Part shown: positions 36,101 to 40,673 of the stretch, piece by piece
How the letters are laid out: each line of letters opens with the position of its first letter
How positions within the stretch are numbered: position 1 is the stretch's first letter
From: Mycobacterium sp. IS-1590
Lineage (GTDB): Bacteria; Actinomycetota; Actinomycetes; Mycobacteriales; Mycobacteriaceae
Length of the DNA: 64,000 nt
Direction of reading: 5' to 3'
NCBI RefSeq assembly: GCF_001500025.1
Contig: NZ_LQIW01000016.1
Span: forward strand, 1-64,000
Translations under genes and position numbers: made by a program
Notes under the pieces: generated by a model
The model's database searches: none
Told to the model about the DNA's origin: nothing
Seen by the model: the letters and a program-made list of their open reading frames with translations, nothing else

Positions 36101-36559
36101 AGCGACGACCTCGACGCCGCGATGAAAGAGCTCGACGCCCGCTGGATCGCCTCGGGCGCGGTGACGCATCCGGAGATCATCGAGGCGCATCGGATCAACA
36201 TCGAAATGACCAATCGCCACGAGTGGGATGCGCTCGCCGCCCTCTGCGCGGGCGCCAGCTACATCAACCACCGCCAACTCGGAGCCAACAGCGCCGACTA
36301 CATCGCATCGATCCAGGCGCTGGCATCGCTCGCACCCGACCTTCGAATCGAGTCGGCAGAAATCCTGGCCCACTCAGCCATCGGCGTCGCGACTCATGTG
36401 GTGGTCAAAGGGACCTCCACCAACGGCCTTTCCATCGAGGTTCCGTTCTTCCTGATCAACCTCTGGAGTGGGAACCACGTCACGCATATCGAGGCTTTCG
36501 ACCCTGACGACCGCGACCACGCATTGAGGCGCTTCGAGGAACTCACCGCATCGCACTGA
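24119..36559 (+). CDS. Giant SARP/AfsR-type regulator: winged helix-BTAD-class III cyclase-AAA ATPase-21 NTF2-like modules
   Basis: One uninterrupted 4146-codon frame. Domains in order: OmpR/AfsR-type winged helix (about 15-108; LHGGSVVSAAALVALLWGDD, LQTHVSSLRRALG); BTAD helical domain (about 112-255; LYRAGRQGEALGAYKRAR); class III nucleotide cyclase (about 268-440) with metal Asp D278 in LTDIEGST, K317 and D323 in IKTRGEGD, and N381 and R385 in AVNRAARL; AAA/STAND ATPase (about 465-860) with Walker A G496-T503 (GEPGVGKT) and Walker B ending D612-D613; helical TPR-like region (about 865-1285); then NTF2/SnoaL-like modules from 1289 to the end. SARP and LuxR-type regulators with cyclase and ATPase domains are known in actinobacteria; the 21-module tail is what stands out. 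It probably integrates a small ligand with nucleotide binding to control transcription and possibly cAMP. A GTG at 24149 is an alternative start. Third codon positions in the module region look more AT-rich than in flanking genes. Confidence 0.85.
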   Translation: MLNRLFDDGNVTTLQQVELGVLGPLQVRQYGLPVAIPGAKPRAILTMLGLHGGSVVSAAALVALLWGDDPPRTATKALQTHVSSLRRALGDGFVLTEGTGWTLNTTEIDAIHYKSAAKLGRKALAVGDSIKAVALFDQALALWRGIPELPDSSRGSSEKTRWLEGHAALVEDRADALLATGRAAEIVGELESAIAEAPLRERRWGHLMLALYRAGRQGEALGAYKRARSLLAEELGVDPGPELRRLEAAIVSQDAALEVPQSQQLSTVTRAVTFLLTDIEGSTAAWEADADAMAVALARHDEIVEQVVTSRGGRLIKTRGEGDATFSVFDRPSAAAAAAIELQEAIAHEAWQLADPMRIRVALHTGEVEFRDGDYFGRAVNRAARLRSLATGGQILCSGATAELVIDSLPDDVVLADLGTRRLRNLPRPEHVFELRIEAVNAAGPPPAESPMERPALPAVLVGPGPFVGRGRELERLVSAWQSTLATGTRAVLIAGEPGVGKTRLAGEWSRNAYDQGAVVLYGRSDEDLGAPYQPFAEALRSLVACVDSNRLRNVRGVEALLPLVPGLAEALPDVTAPPRADPDTERYAMFDAAVTLLATASAIAPVVLILDDLHWAAKPTLLLLRHLLRFGEEARVQIVGTYRSTDLDRSHPLAAMLADLHRDGTATRLQLGGLDEGDVTAYVAEAGYADEELGRALATVTGGNPFFLIEALRHVEESGGRWDPSTLPQGVREAVSRRLSRLTAETNKALAAAAVVGSRFALTLVEQVVGEDLVDAFDEAGKAGIVIEEPGGRYRFNHALVRQSLLAELPSVRRMRLHHRIAGTLEAEAGGDDELLAELAYHYFECAWAGNAAKAVEYCRRAADQAMARVAYEGAADLYDRALHALEELDDELPNRDELQAELLIAHCEALLAAGDVTSAKVAVTQLRDVAGDSGRLGAWGTCFDGELAMLTDPERLDEIESAVRVAAEQLAALDDAAGEAKAHTVRAGCLARLGRIGDCETALDQALTAARRAREHSRVNAVLAGAPLAALWGPNPVPRAGGRCLDVVRLLRITTGSPLVEATSTRCQAVLDAFRGRAAEGRRLIESARRTLTELGLRHALLEVDQFAGIIELVSDDAAAAEPYLRRAYEGFRRMGLDTDTADTAALLARACLALERDAEADELCSVSERLAGHGSKASIAWRSVRAQLLARAGAHDRAREIAEEAVSLAGDTDALVDHGDACLALATVLRLAGDRAGMRAAAEQAAALYERKGAAALTDKARRVLGARSEPMAPVAPPLPGESEPENACVRVIRRQAATADRAAWDEYQNLYAPDAVVESRRKMVGFRKEDLEPGDWTGAARRLATSDTVRHGQSVVAVRGERLALCRLTIGGPDFGPDAAEEDILELYALDDEGRIACRMWFDAEDMDPALAELNNLYGQQVLSQARPSLENAATRADDRLIALFNENRLPEIGDLFSQDTLLDDRRHGLRRESNNRGMAVRNISAIAALGVVVSKETLALRGDRLCLSSTRFEQQSTRSDAFCVELLEITEVDTEGSMVAKVDFDLDDFDGAIAELDVRYLAGEAAAFAQTWSVVTHFTAAFNRHEYDASDCPSIDHRRLTRYAPEDLTVANHTHEDFPLDLRTYIEIVHRISDRGVVITSRSYGIAQGGFEAEWRVINILLIEDGQLKRYELFDETDVDSALARFDQLTRATSRLENAASRIHARIEGHFANREWDAAGDLMAEDITVDDRRRVVNTEIRQGREATIASMQAGAELGAKDIGSVVIAVRGGRLALLRARYSGSGAEPEGFQMEDLSIVEIDADERICAVVIIDLDDFDSAIAELEARYVAGEAAPYARTWMVIAGAYASVCQRVRPAMTPNAVTIDWRRGAAFEPDELTTYIRGGRELDLREGPYIETVHRLNSLGAVVTYASKAASREGFEAEWREITLSTVDGELINRCELFDETDLDTALAHFDELSRPAHRLENAATGVSDRLYACFKARDWAAMAEVVADDFQGYDRRQVIGVDLHGRDAVVGSFRAVSEFGNPDATSTVLATRGERLALTAVRYDVDEGMADAFHVELLQLIEADTDERIASIVTFDRDAIDSALEELEARYIAGEAASHAQTWSAIAGVFASLARHEAPASTSDWVLIDHRRGTPLANANLRAVVATMWDITPDLQSHIEKVHRLGDQGALCTQVSRGTTPEGFPTEWRMFNLTTIDGPLASGCELFDETDLEAAIARFEELGRPERQLENVAGKAGKRFLALLEADDWEAIASLFAGDYYYDDRRRTVHSGVRQGKAHALEDIRSAVEIGLWGSLSSDVIAIRGERLALTHFHAVGRDPRASQMDTLQLIEINPDGRFAAVVVWDTDELDAAIEELERRYLAGEASPHADAWSVIAGAYAAVLRHELPPTTPDWVNVDHRRVTPFAPNELEPFLKATWDVLENDIRIYVQAVHRLTDFGAVVTRVIKGTSREGFTAEWREIGLSTVDRDRINRSEIFDETDLDAALARFDELNRSTTHLDNAASRLIDRYCAAFVARDWTALAETLAEDVLTDDRRRVVNGGLRRGRDMQVADSRAAAEVGSGQDVSAAVLATRGDRLVLSRIHTANQKVSPGRVSAQMLGVAEIDADNRITLMMAFEDDDLDTAFRELDARYLAGEASDYAQTWLAIVESFAAVNRGVVPEVAPGCINLDHRRAVAFAPGELGSYTVAAQTNTPDFKTYVEAVHRLDVRGAVVSYVAKGTSAQGFQAEWRGVSLSTVGGGLVDRVELFDEPDLEVALAQFDEITRPVARPVNAAYRMVERLWSSFAKRDWAAIGELLAPDIRAEDRRRIVNDGLRQGREAFVANMRAVAEVGIDDVTSTVVATRGQRLVLARVRTARFHSDVLNLVELDAQQRVITSTVVFDVEDLDAAFTELDAQYGTREGAAHGRMWTVLANAIAAFNRRALPPTTPDWVNIDHRSGTSIAPGQLFPYVRTSWELAPDITNYIEAVHRLNDFGAVVTRVATGTSQEGFNAEWRVITLATFDGDLLSRVELFDETDLDAALARFEELNPPTPVLTNAATKGDQSSRAGPENGATRALADLWQSFDAQDWDAMQAATAEDFASYDRRQVVNAGVRRGRTINVENMRSVGEVGFRNAGSRTIATRGEHLALCQSRFTAGESLRGDNIAEALVIIETDAAHRLVSNTVFDLAALNEAFAELDAKYAAGEARPHAPTWSVVTRAYAALNRHEQFERDWIYTDHRRGTPFASTSSAAASAHPDVWDVTPDLSAHIESVHRLSDTAVLVTSVVGGSSQDGFEAEWRFLQLLTVTGDSIERCELFDETDLDAALARFDELNKPAPRIENAATKKWASVADTFNRRDLDSYLNLITAGSQLHDRRKGLQALLDGPDRHAHSRLMFELAPRGWRMNVEPIAVRGSGLSLLRAYWVDTNLPGRPVTNDVLAVTELSPEGLINRIVVFEPDDVASALEELESRYVAGEAAEYAQTWARVTRTYDAFNRHELSLTTDGWVNIDHRSVVASAPGDVHAYVRESWEVASDISTRIEAVHRLSGIGAVFTHAESGTSRGGFAAEWREVTLLTFDGDAITRCEIFDEDDLDAALARFDELSRPTAHIENAATRMRERLADAFNHRDIDEFLALTSPDGRIDDRRKGLQALHDPSDRRRAAQALFEVPRTWRLNLDHIAIRGSRLSLTRQIYRDTDDDSQPVTIEHLAVVEINDDGLMHDFVNFDSDDLDAAFAELESRYLAGEAAAHARTWSAVADAYGAFNRRELFTTTPDWVNIDHRRGGTAFAPGEQSALIIATWEAVGKIHVYPVNVHRLDTLGAVFTQVVQATSEEGFDGEWREVTLLTVDADAISRCEVFDEADLDAALARFDELNQPAHRLANAATSVRAHLRDAFASRNVDAFCSYIAENGRYDDRRKGLRNSGSLKEEFVPTMLSEAPASWQWADEPIAIRGQRLALCRDSFRDTGAPGQPVTVDDLSLTEITEDGLICRSVIFDSDDLDAAMKELDARWIASGAVTHPEIIEAHRINIEMTNRHEWDALAALCAGASYINHRQLGANSADYIASIQALASLAPDLRIESAEILAHSAIGVATHVVVKGTSTNGLSIEVPFFLINLWSGNHVTHIEAFDPDDRDHALRRFEELTASH
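27983..36556 (+). repeat. Array of 21 NTF2/SnoaL-like modules (1 + 10 A-B pairs, about 813-bp period)
   Basis: Residues 1289-1433 form a solitary A-like module. Ten pairs follow, starting at residues 1434, 1701, 1972, 2242, 2513, 2785, 3065, 3336, 3607 and 3878 (sizes 267, 271, 270, 271, 272, 280, 271, 271, 271 and 269). Each A module opens with (L/I)ENAAT, has DDRR, then RGxRLAL, then LDAAxxELxxRYLAGEA and ends xxTW. Each B module has IDHRR, VHRLxxxGAVxT, GTSxEGFxAEWR and ends ELFDETDLDAALARFDEL. Pair 6 carries an 18-residue insertion with a second junction motif (LTNAAT, then PENGAT). The last B module is divergent (AFDPDDRDHALRRFEEL). A modules 8-10 share DRRKGL and form a subgroup. Confidence 0.85.
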
Positions 36560-36579
36560 CTCACCGAACGTGCGGTGAG
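36560..36579 (+). terminator. Hairpin directly after the giant gene
   Basis: CTCACCG (36560-36566) pairs perfectly with CGGTGAG (36573-36579) around a 6-base loop, beginning at the first base after the stop codon. A moderately AT-rich stretch (ATCGAAATT) follows. It is the likely end of the giant transcript. Confidence 0.6.
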
Positions 36580-36641
36580 ATCGAAATTCGGCGCCGTTCT
36601 TCGGCCTGAGCGCGCTTGGCGAAGAGAAGCCGCGCTGACCA

Positions 36642-36694
36642 TTGACACGCAGCCGCGCGGCTGCCTATTCTCGGACAGGCAGCCAGACGGCTGC
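36642..36694 (+). promoter_or_regulatory. SigA-type promoter with two operator palindromes
   Basis: TTGACA (36642-36647) and TATTCT (36666-36671) are separated by 18 bases, a good -35/-10 pair. The spacer is filled by a perfect 16-base palindrome, GCAGCCGCGCGGCTGC (36649-36664). A second copy, GCAGCC-AGAC-GGCTGC (36679-36694), overlaps the expected transcription start. The centres are 30 bases apart, about three helical turns, so two repressor dimers would bind the same face. The ArsR-type protein encoded just downstream is the obvious ligand. Confidence 0.75.
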
Positions 36695-36712
36695 ATAAAC
36701 CAGGCGGCAGGG

Positions 36713-37489
36713 ATGGACGACGTATTCAAAGCGCTGGCCGATCCGAACCGGCGCTTGCTTCTCGACAGCCTCAACCACCGCAACGGCCAGTCGCTGCGGG
36801 ATCTGTGTTCGGGGTTGTCGATGGCTCGCCAGTCGGTGAGCAAGCATCTCGCCGTGCTGGAAGCCGCCAATCTCATCACCACCGTGTGGCGGGGGCGCGA
36901 GAAGCTGCACTACCTCAACGCAGAACCGATCAACGCGATCGCCGACCGCTGGATCCACCAATACGACCGCGCGCGGGTGCAGACGCTCGCGGACCTCAAG
37001 ACTGCATTGGAGACCCACCCGATGAGCAGCAGTGAATTCGTCTACGTCACGTATATCCGCACCACCCCCGAACGGCTGTGGCATGCCATCACCGACCCCA
37101 CCTTCTCCAACAGGTACATGGGTCATGCGTTGGTGTCCGACTTCAACAAGGGCTCGGAGTACGTGTGGTCCGACTGCAGCGGTCTGGAGATCACGGACCC
37201 CGAGCAGGTGATCCTCGAGTCGGAGCCGTATCGGCGGCTCGCGTTCACCTTCCACACCTTCGTGCCCGAACTGACGACGCTGGGCCTCGATGAGGACGTC
37301 GTCGAGAAGGCCGCGGCCGAACGGCGGTCCAAAGTCACCTTCGAGATCGAGCCGGCAGAGGACGGTCAGGTGAAACTGACCGTCGTACATGACGATTTCC
37401 CGCCGGAAAGTACTGTGCGCGGCCTGATCTCCGGCGGCTGGCCATGGAAGCTGGCCAACCTGAAGAGCGCATTGGAGGCAACCTCATGA
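36713..37489 (+). CDS. ArsR-type regulator fused to SRPBCC (AHSA1) domain
   Basis: A 258-aa fusion. Residues 1-100 form an ArsR-family winged helix (FKALADPNRRLLLDSLNHRNGQSLRDLC, SMARQSVSKHLAVLEAANLI, GREKLHYLN) without the metal-binding CxCxD motif, so it is probably not a metal sensor. Residues 105-258 form an AHSA1/SRPBCC domain (YVTYIRTTPERLWHAITDP, SGGWPWKLANLKSALE), a hydrophobic ligand pocket that may sense a lipid or aromatic compound. The start ATG at 36713 lies after a promoter with two palindromes. It overlaps the DUF899 gene by 4 bases (ATGA), so both form one autoregulated operon. Confidence 0.82.
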   Translation: MDDVFKALADPNRRLLLDSLNHRNGQSLRDLCSGLSMARQSVSKHLAVLEAANLITTVWRGREKLHYLNAEPINAIADRWIHQYDRARVQTLADLKTALETHPMSSSEFVYVTYIRTTPERLWHAITDPTFSNRYMGHALVSDFNKGSEYVWSDCSGLEITDPEQVILESEPYRRLAFTFHTFVPELTTLGLDEDVVEKAAAERRSKVTFEIEPAEDGQVKLTVVHDDFPPESTVRGLISGGWPWKLANLKSALEATS

Positions 37490-38175
37490 CGACGATGAAC
37501 ACACCACCGATAGTTCCCGCAGCAGAGTGGGACGCTGCTTGGCAAGAGATGCTGACCAAGGAGAAGGACCTCATGCGGGCTCGCGACGCCCTTGCCGCAC
37601 AGCGCCGACGGATGCCGTGGATGGCCGTGGAAAACACCTATACCTTCGACGGTCCCGACGGCAGCATGACGTTGCTCGACCTGTTCGACGGCCGTCGCCA
37701 GCTGATCGTTTACCGGGCTTTCATCGAGCCCGGAACCTCCGACGGTGACTGGCCCGACCACGGCTGTGTCGGCTGCTCCTCGATGGCTGACCACGTGCCG
37801 AACCTTGCCCATCTCAACGCCCGCGACACCACACTCATATACATCTCGCGGGCAACACAACCCGACCTGCAGCGGATGAAGGCGAAGATGGGCTGGGGTC
37901 ATATCCCCTGGTACACCATCACCGACGACTTCGACCAAGATTTCGGCGTCAAGGACTGGCACGGCACCAACGCGTTCATCCGTGACGGTGACCGCATCTT
38001 CCGCACTTACCTCGTCACCGGCCGCGGCGACGAGATGTTCGTCAACACCTGGCCCTTCCTTGACATGACGGCGCTTGGGCGACAGGAGGAATGGGAAGAC
38101 TCGCCGGCGGGTTATCCGCAGACTCGACCGTACGAGTGGTGGCGTTGGCACGACACCTACGACCCAACGCCGTAG
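37486..38175 (+). CDS. DUF899 family thioredoxin-like protein
   Basis: A 229-aa protein of the DUF899 family. It has LTKEKDLMRARDALAAQRRRMPW at the start, TLLDLFDGRRQLIVYRAF, the CxxC-containing segment DHGCVGCSSMADH, TLIYISRA and FVNTWPFLDMTALGRQE at the end. The fold is thioredoxin-like and the CVGC pair could be a redox site. The enzymatic role is not established. The family is typically co-transcribed with ArsR/AHSA1-type regulators, as here (4-base overlap). An IS30-family element begins 9 bases after its stop, but the gene is complete. Confidence 0.8.
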   Translation: MTTMNTPPIVPAAEWDAAWQEMLTKEKDLMRARDALAAQRRRMPWMAVENTYTFDGPDGSMTLLDLFDGRRQLIVYRAFIEPGTSDGDWPDHGCVGCSSMADHVPNLAHLNARDTTLIYISRATQPDLQRMKAKMGWGHIPWYTITDDFDQDFGVKDWHGTNAFIRDGDRIFRTYLVTGRGDEMFVNTWPFLDMTALGRQEEWEDSPAGYPQTRPYEWWRWHDTYDPTP

Positions 38176-38183
38176 CGCGACAC

Positions 38184-38203
38184 CGTTTGTGAAACCACCG
38201 ACG
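38184..38203. repeat. IS30 element left terminal inverted repeat
   Basis: CGTTTGTGAAACCACCGACG; pairs with the right repeat at 19 of 20 positions (C/T difference in the AAAC-C-ACC segment). Confidence 0.75.
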
Positions 38204-38239
38204 AAAACCTTCGGCATTGTCAACCGGTGAGTGCAACGT

Positions 38240-39442
38240 TTAGGCGGCGGCCTGGTCGAGGAGTGCGGCTAACCGCTGGGCCGGTGTGTCGAGATCGAGG
38301 GTCGGTCTGGGCCGGCGGTTGAGGAGATCTTGTATGCGTTTGAGATCGGCCTTGGTGTAACCGCTTAGGTCGCTGCCTTTTTCGAACCAGAATCGCAGCA
38401 GTCGGTTGGTGTTCTCATTGGTTCCGCGCTGCCAGGGTGAGTGGGGGTTGCAGAAGTAGACCGGGGTGTTGAGCTGGAGCTGGATGTCACGCCACTTGGA
38501 CATCTCGCTGCCGCGGTCCCAGGTGATCGACCGACGCAGATCCTCGGGCAACTCACTCATCGCCTTGATCATCGCCGTGGCTACCGTTTCGGCGGTGTGA
38601 TCGCCGGGCAGGTGCAAGAGCATGGTGAACCGGGTGGACCGCTCGACCAGGGTCCCGACCGCACTCGTGCCCCCGGGCCCCAGTATCAGATCGCCTTCCC
38701 AGTGGCCGGGCACTGCGCGGTCGGCAGCCTCGGCCGGACGATCGCTGATTTTGAATTCCTCACCACTGCTGTAGACCCCGCGACGATTGTCGGTGCGGTC
38801 GCGTGGCTTGCGCTTGGCCCGCCGGGTAGACAGCCGTTGGTGCAGATCAGCGCGCAAACTACCCCTAGCCTGTACATACAGGCAGCGATAGATCGTCTCG
38901 TGGCTCACCCTCATCAGCTTGTCATCGGGGTAGTCGCGGGCCAATACATCGGCGATCAGCCCGGGACTCCAACCGATATCCATCCAGCCCTCAATCTGGG
39001 CGCACAACGGATTGTCTTTGAGCTTGAACGCCTTAGGCCGCCGCGCGCGTTCGGCTGCGCGGGCATGGGCCATCAAGGCGTGGTAATCCCCGTCGGGGTT
39101 CTTATTGCGAGCGATTTCGCGACTGACCGTCCAGCGGCCCCGACCGATTCGGCGCGCGATCTCGGCCTGGGTGAGGTGAGCATCAAGACCGCGCATGATC
39201 TTGACGCGTTCGTCCAAACTGAGGTCGGCGCCGAATCCACCCGGACGCAACAAATTCCCCGGATTAGCCAGCCCACCACTTCCGCGACCCTTACGTAGTG
39301 TCATCGCACCAGCATCGCGCCACCACAGCCACCCGGTGTTGTATGACACACCCGCACCCCGGGCGGCATCTCCAACAGTCGATCCCAGACACACACGATC
39401 AAAGAAATCTCGACGAACCGAAACTCCGAACGGACTCGGCAT
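38240..39442 (-). CDS. IS30-family transposase
   Basis: A 400-aa DDE transposase. The N-terminal DNA-binding part has two helix-turn-helix regions: STVGDAARGAGVSYNTGWLW, and LTQAEIARRIGRGRWTVSREIARN, typical of IS30. The catalytic DDE core lies at about 220-360: GHWEGDLILG (first Asp), ITWDRGSEM (second Asp) and GTNENTNRLLR (Glu). The frame is intact, and both terminal repeats flank it, so the element may still be mobile. Confidence 0.92.
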   Translation of the reverse strand: MPSPFGVSVRRDFFDRVCLGSTVGDAARGAGVSYNTGWLWWRDAGAMTLRKGRGSGGLANPGNLLRPGGFGADLSLDERVKIMRGLDAHLTQAEIARRIGRGRWTVSREIARNKNPDGDYHALMAHARAAERARRPKAFKLKDNPLCAQIEGWMDIGWSPGLIADVLARDYPDDKLMRVSHETIYRCLYVQARGSLRADLHQRLSTRRAKRKPRDRTDNRRGVYSSGEEFKISDRPAEAADRAVPGHWEGDLILGPGGTSAVGTLVERSTRFTMLLHLPGDHTAETVATAMIKAMSELPEDLRRSITWDRGSEMSKWRDIQLQLNTPVYFCNPHSPWQRGTNENTNRLLRFWFEKGSDLSGYTKADLKRIQDLLNRRPRPTLDLDTPAQRLAALLDQAAA

Positions 39443-39500
39443 AGCGCAACTCCAATCACAACAGATGTTGCACTGACCGTATGAATCCGCGTTCGAAAAG

Positions 39501-39520
39501 CGTCGGTAGTTTCACAAACG
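39501..39520. repeat. IS30 element right terminal inverted repeat
   Basis: CGTCGGTAGTTTCACAAACG; the reverse complement of the left repeat apart from one base. Confidence 0.75.
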
Positions 39521-39552
39521 AGACCCGCCGAGCCGCCGGCCAAAGCAGAGAC

Positions 39553-40212
39553 CTATGACGGCACGGTCGCCAGCGCTTGCGCGACGCAGTCGGCCCACGA
39601 ACGCGAGTCCACGGCCATCCACGCCGTCTCGCCTCCGAATGCACTCGAGATCACCAGGTCCGGCGCGACCGTGCTCAGCAATTTCACACTTTCGCGCAGC
39701 TGGCCGGCGTCGCCGCGGCCCGGCACCAGGAAGGTCGCCCACGTCCCCGAGGCGGTGGGGAACATGGTGTCGCCGGTGAACAGGTATCGCTCACCGGTCA
39801 CGCCCGTTACGAGATAGCTTGTGCTGCCGGACGAATGACCCGGCGTCGGAAGCACCTCGACACCGTTGGCGTCGACGTGCCGCACACTACCGACGGCCAC
39901 GTCGACGCGTGCATGCTCTGCAACGGCGTCGATCTCGGCCTCCGGCGCGTGCAACCGGCGCCCGAACCGCTCTTCGATTTGCTTCAGGTTCGGGCCAGCC
40001 TCGTCGAGATGCGACAGATACTGCGCGCTGACGCCGCCGAGTGTGTCGAGCGCGTCGAAATCCGCCTCGGTGGCGGGGCTGTAGAACAGCACGTTGCCAT
40101 GCGGTCCTCGCCACAGATACGCGTGTGTGGTGAGGCCCGGGAAGGGCGTGTCGGTCCGTGTCTGCCAGAGATCGTCTCGGATCCGGGTCAACGGTGTCGT
40201 GGAAGTGGTCAT
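39553..40212 (-). CDS. Metallo-beta-lactamase-fold protein with degenerate metal site
   Basis: A 219-aa MBL-fold protein. The conserved features are LPTPGHSSGSTSYL (third His) and YLFTGDTMF (bridging Asp). The HxHxDH motif is replaced by YLSHLDEAG, which keeps one His and the Asp but lacks the other two His. It may bind one metal only or work differently from glyoxalase II-type enzymes. There is no signal peptide. It lies 32 bases from the right end of the IS30 element and is intact. The substrate is unknown. Confidence 0.7.
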   Translation of the reverse strand: MTTSTTPLTRIRDDLWQTRTDTPFPGLTTHAYLWRGPHGNVLFYSPATEADFDALDTLGGVSAQYLSHLDEAGPNLKQIEERFGRRLHAPEAEIDAVAEHARVDVAVGSVRHVDANGVEVLPTPGHSSGSTSYLVTGVTGERYLFTGDTMFPTASGTWATFLVPGRGDAGQLRESVKLLSTVAPDLVISSAFGGETAWMAVDSRSWADCVAQALATVPS

Positions 40213-40294
40213 GTGCTCGACTCTGCGACCTGAACCCTTGTTGAGGTCAAGCGATTCTTCACCGAATTTCGCATCCGAGTGTCACCATCGGAAC

Positions 40295-40672
40295 ATGGCG
40301 CGCTCTCGCATCCCGGCGCTGGCGGCGGCGCTGACGACCGCTGCCGCACTGATCACGCTCGCTCCCGACGCGTCGGCGGTGTGCTATTCCGCCGACTGCG
40401 TTCCCAACGTCGCACGCAATGTCGTCGAAGGAACGCCCTGCAAGCCCGGCAAGTATTTCAACTACGGACTCGGTCCAGACGGTGCGACGTTCGTCTGCAA
40501 CCGGATTGGCGCCTGGACACCGGCCGGGCCGCTCGTCGGCATTCACAACGTCGCGATGGACTGCCCCGAACAGAACTTGTCGGCTCAAGGCTCCGACGGT
40601 GTGGCGTTCGTGTGTACCGACATGGGCGGGGGCCACCTGCGGTGGGCTCATCGCATCGACACCGCGGAGTAG
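40295..40672 (+). CDS. Small secreted Cys-rich protein
   Basis: A 125-aa exported protein. The signal peptide (residues 1-29, cleavage near DASA) precedes a mature domain with six cysteines (AVCYSADC, GTPCKPG, FVCNRIGAW, MDCPEQN, FVCTDMGG), presumably forming disulfides. Two related halves are visible: GATFVCNRIGAW and GVAFVCTDMGGG, so it may be a duplicated small motif. No function is known. The ATG at 40295 places the signal peptide; the frame is open further upstream, but not plausibly. Confidence 0.65.
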   Translation: MARSRIPALAAALTTAAALITLAPDASAVCYSADCVPNVARNVVEGTPCKPGKYFNYGLGPDGATFVCNRIGAWTPAGPLVGIHNVAMDCPEQNLSAQGSDGVAFVCTDMGGGHLRWAHRIDTAE

Positions 40673-40673
40673 G

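Larger units (their letters stand above)
38184..39520. mobile_element. IS30-family insertion sequence, apparently complete
   Basis: A 1337-bp element with 20-base terminal inverted repeats (19 of 20 matching) and one transposase gene on the minus strand. Inside each end a subterminal box, CGGTSAGTGCAAC, recurs at the same distance (GCAAC begins 49 bases from each end), resembling the GCAAC of IS30 ends. No target-site duplication is obvious (flanks CAC and AGA). It landed between the DUF899 and metallo-beta-lactamase-fold genes without breaking either. Confidence 0.8.

Noticed and set aside
24119..36559. A modular polyketide or non-ribosomal peptide synthetase, suggested by the gene's length
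   Set aside because: No ketosynthase, condensation, adenylation or carrier motifs; the repeats are NTF2-like and the N terminus is regulatory.
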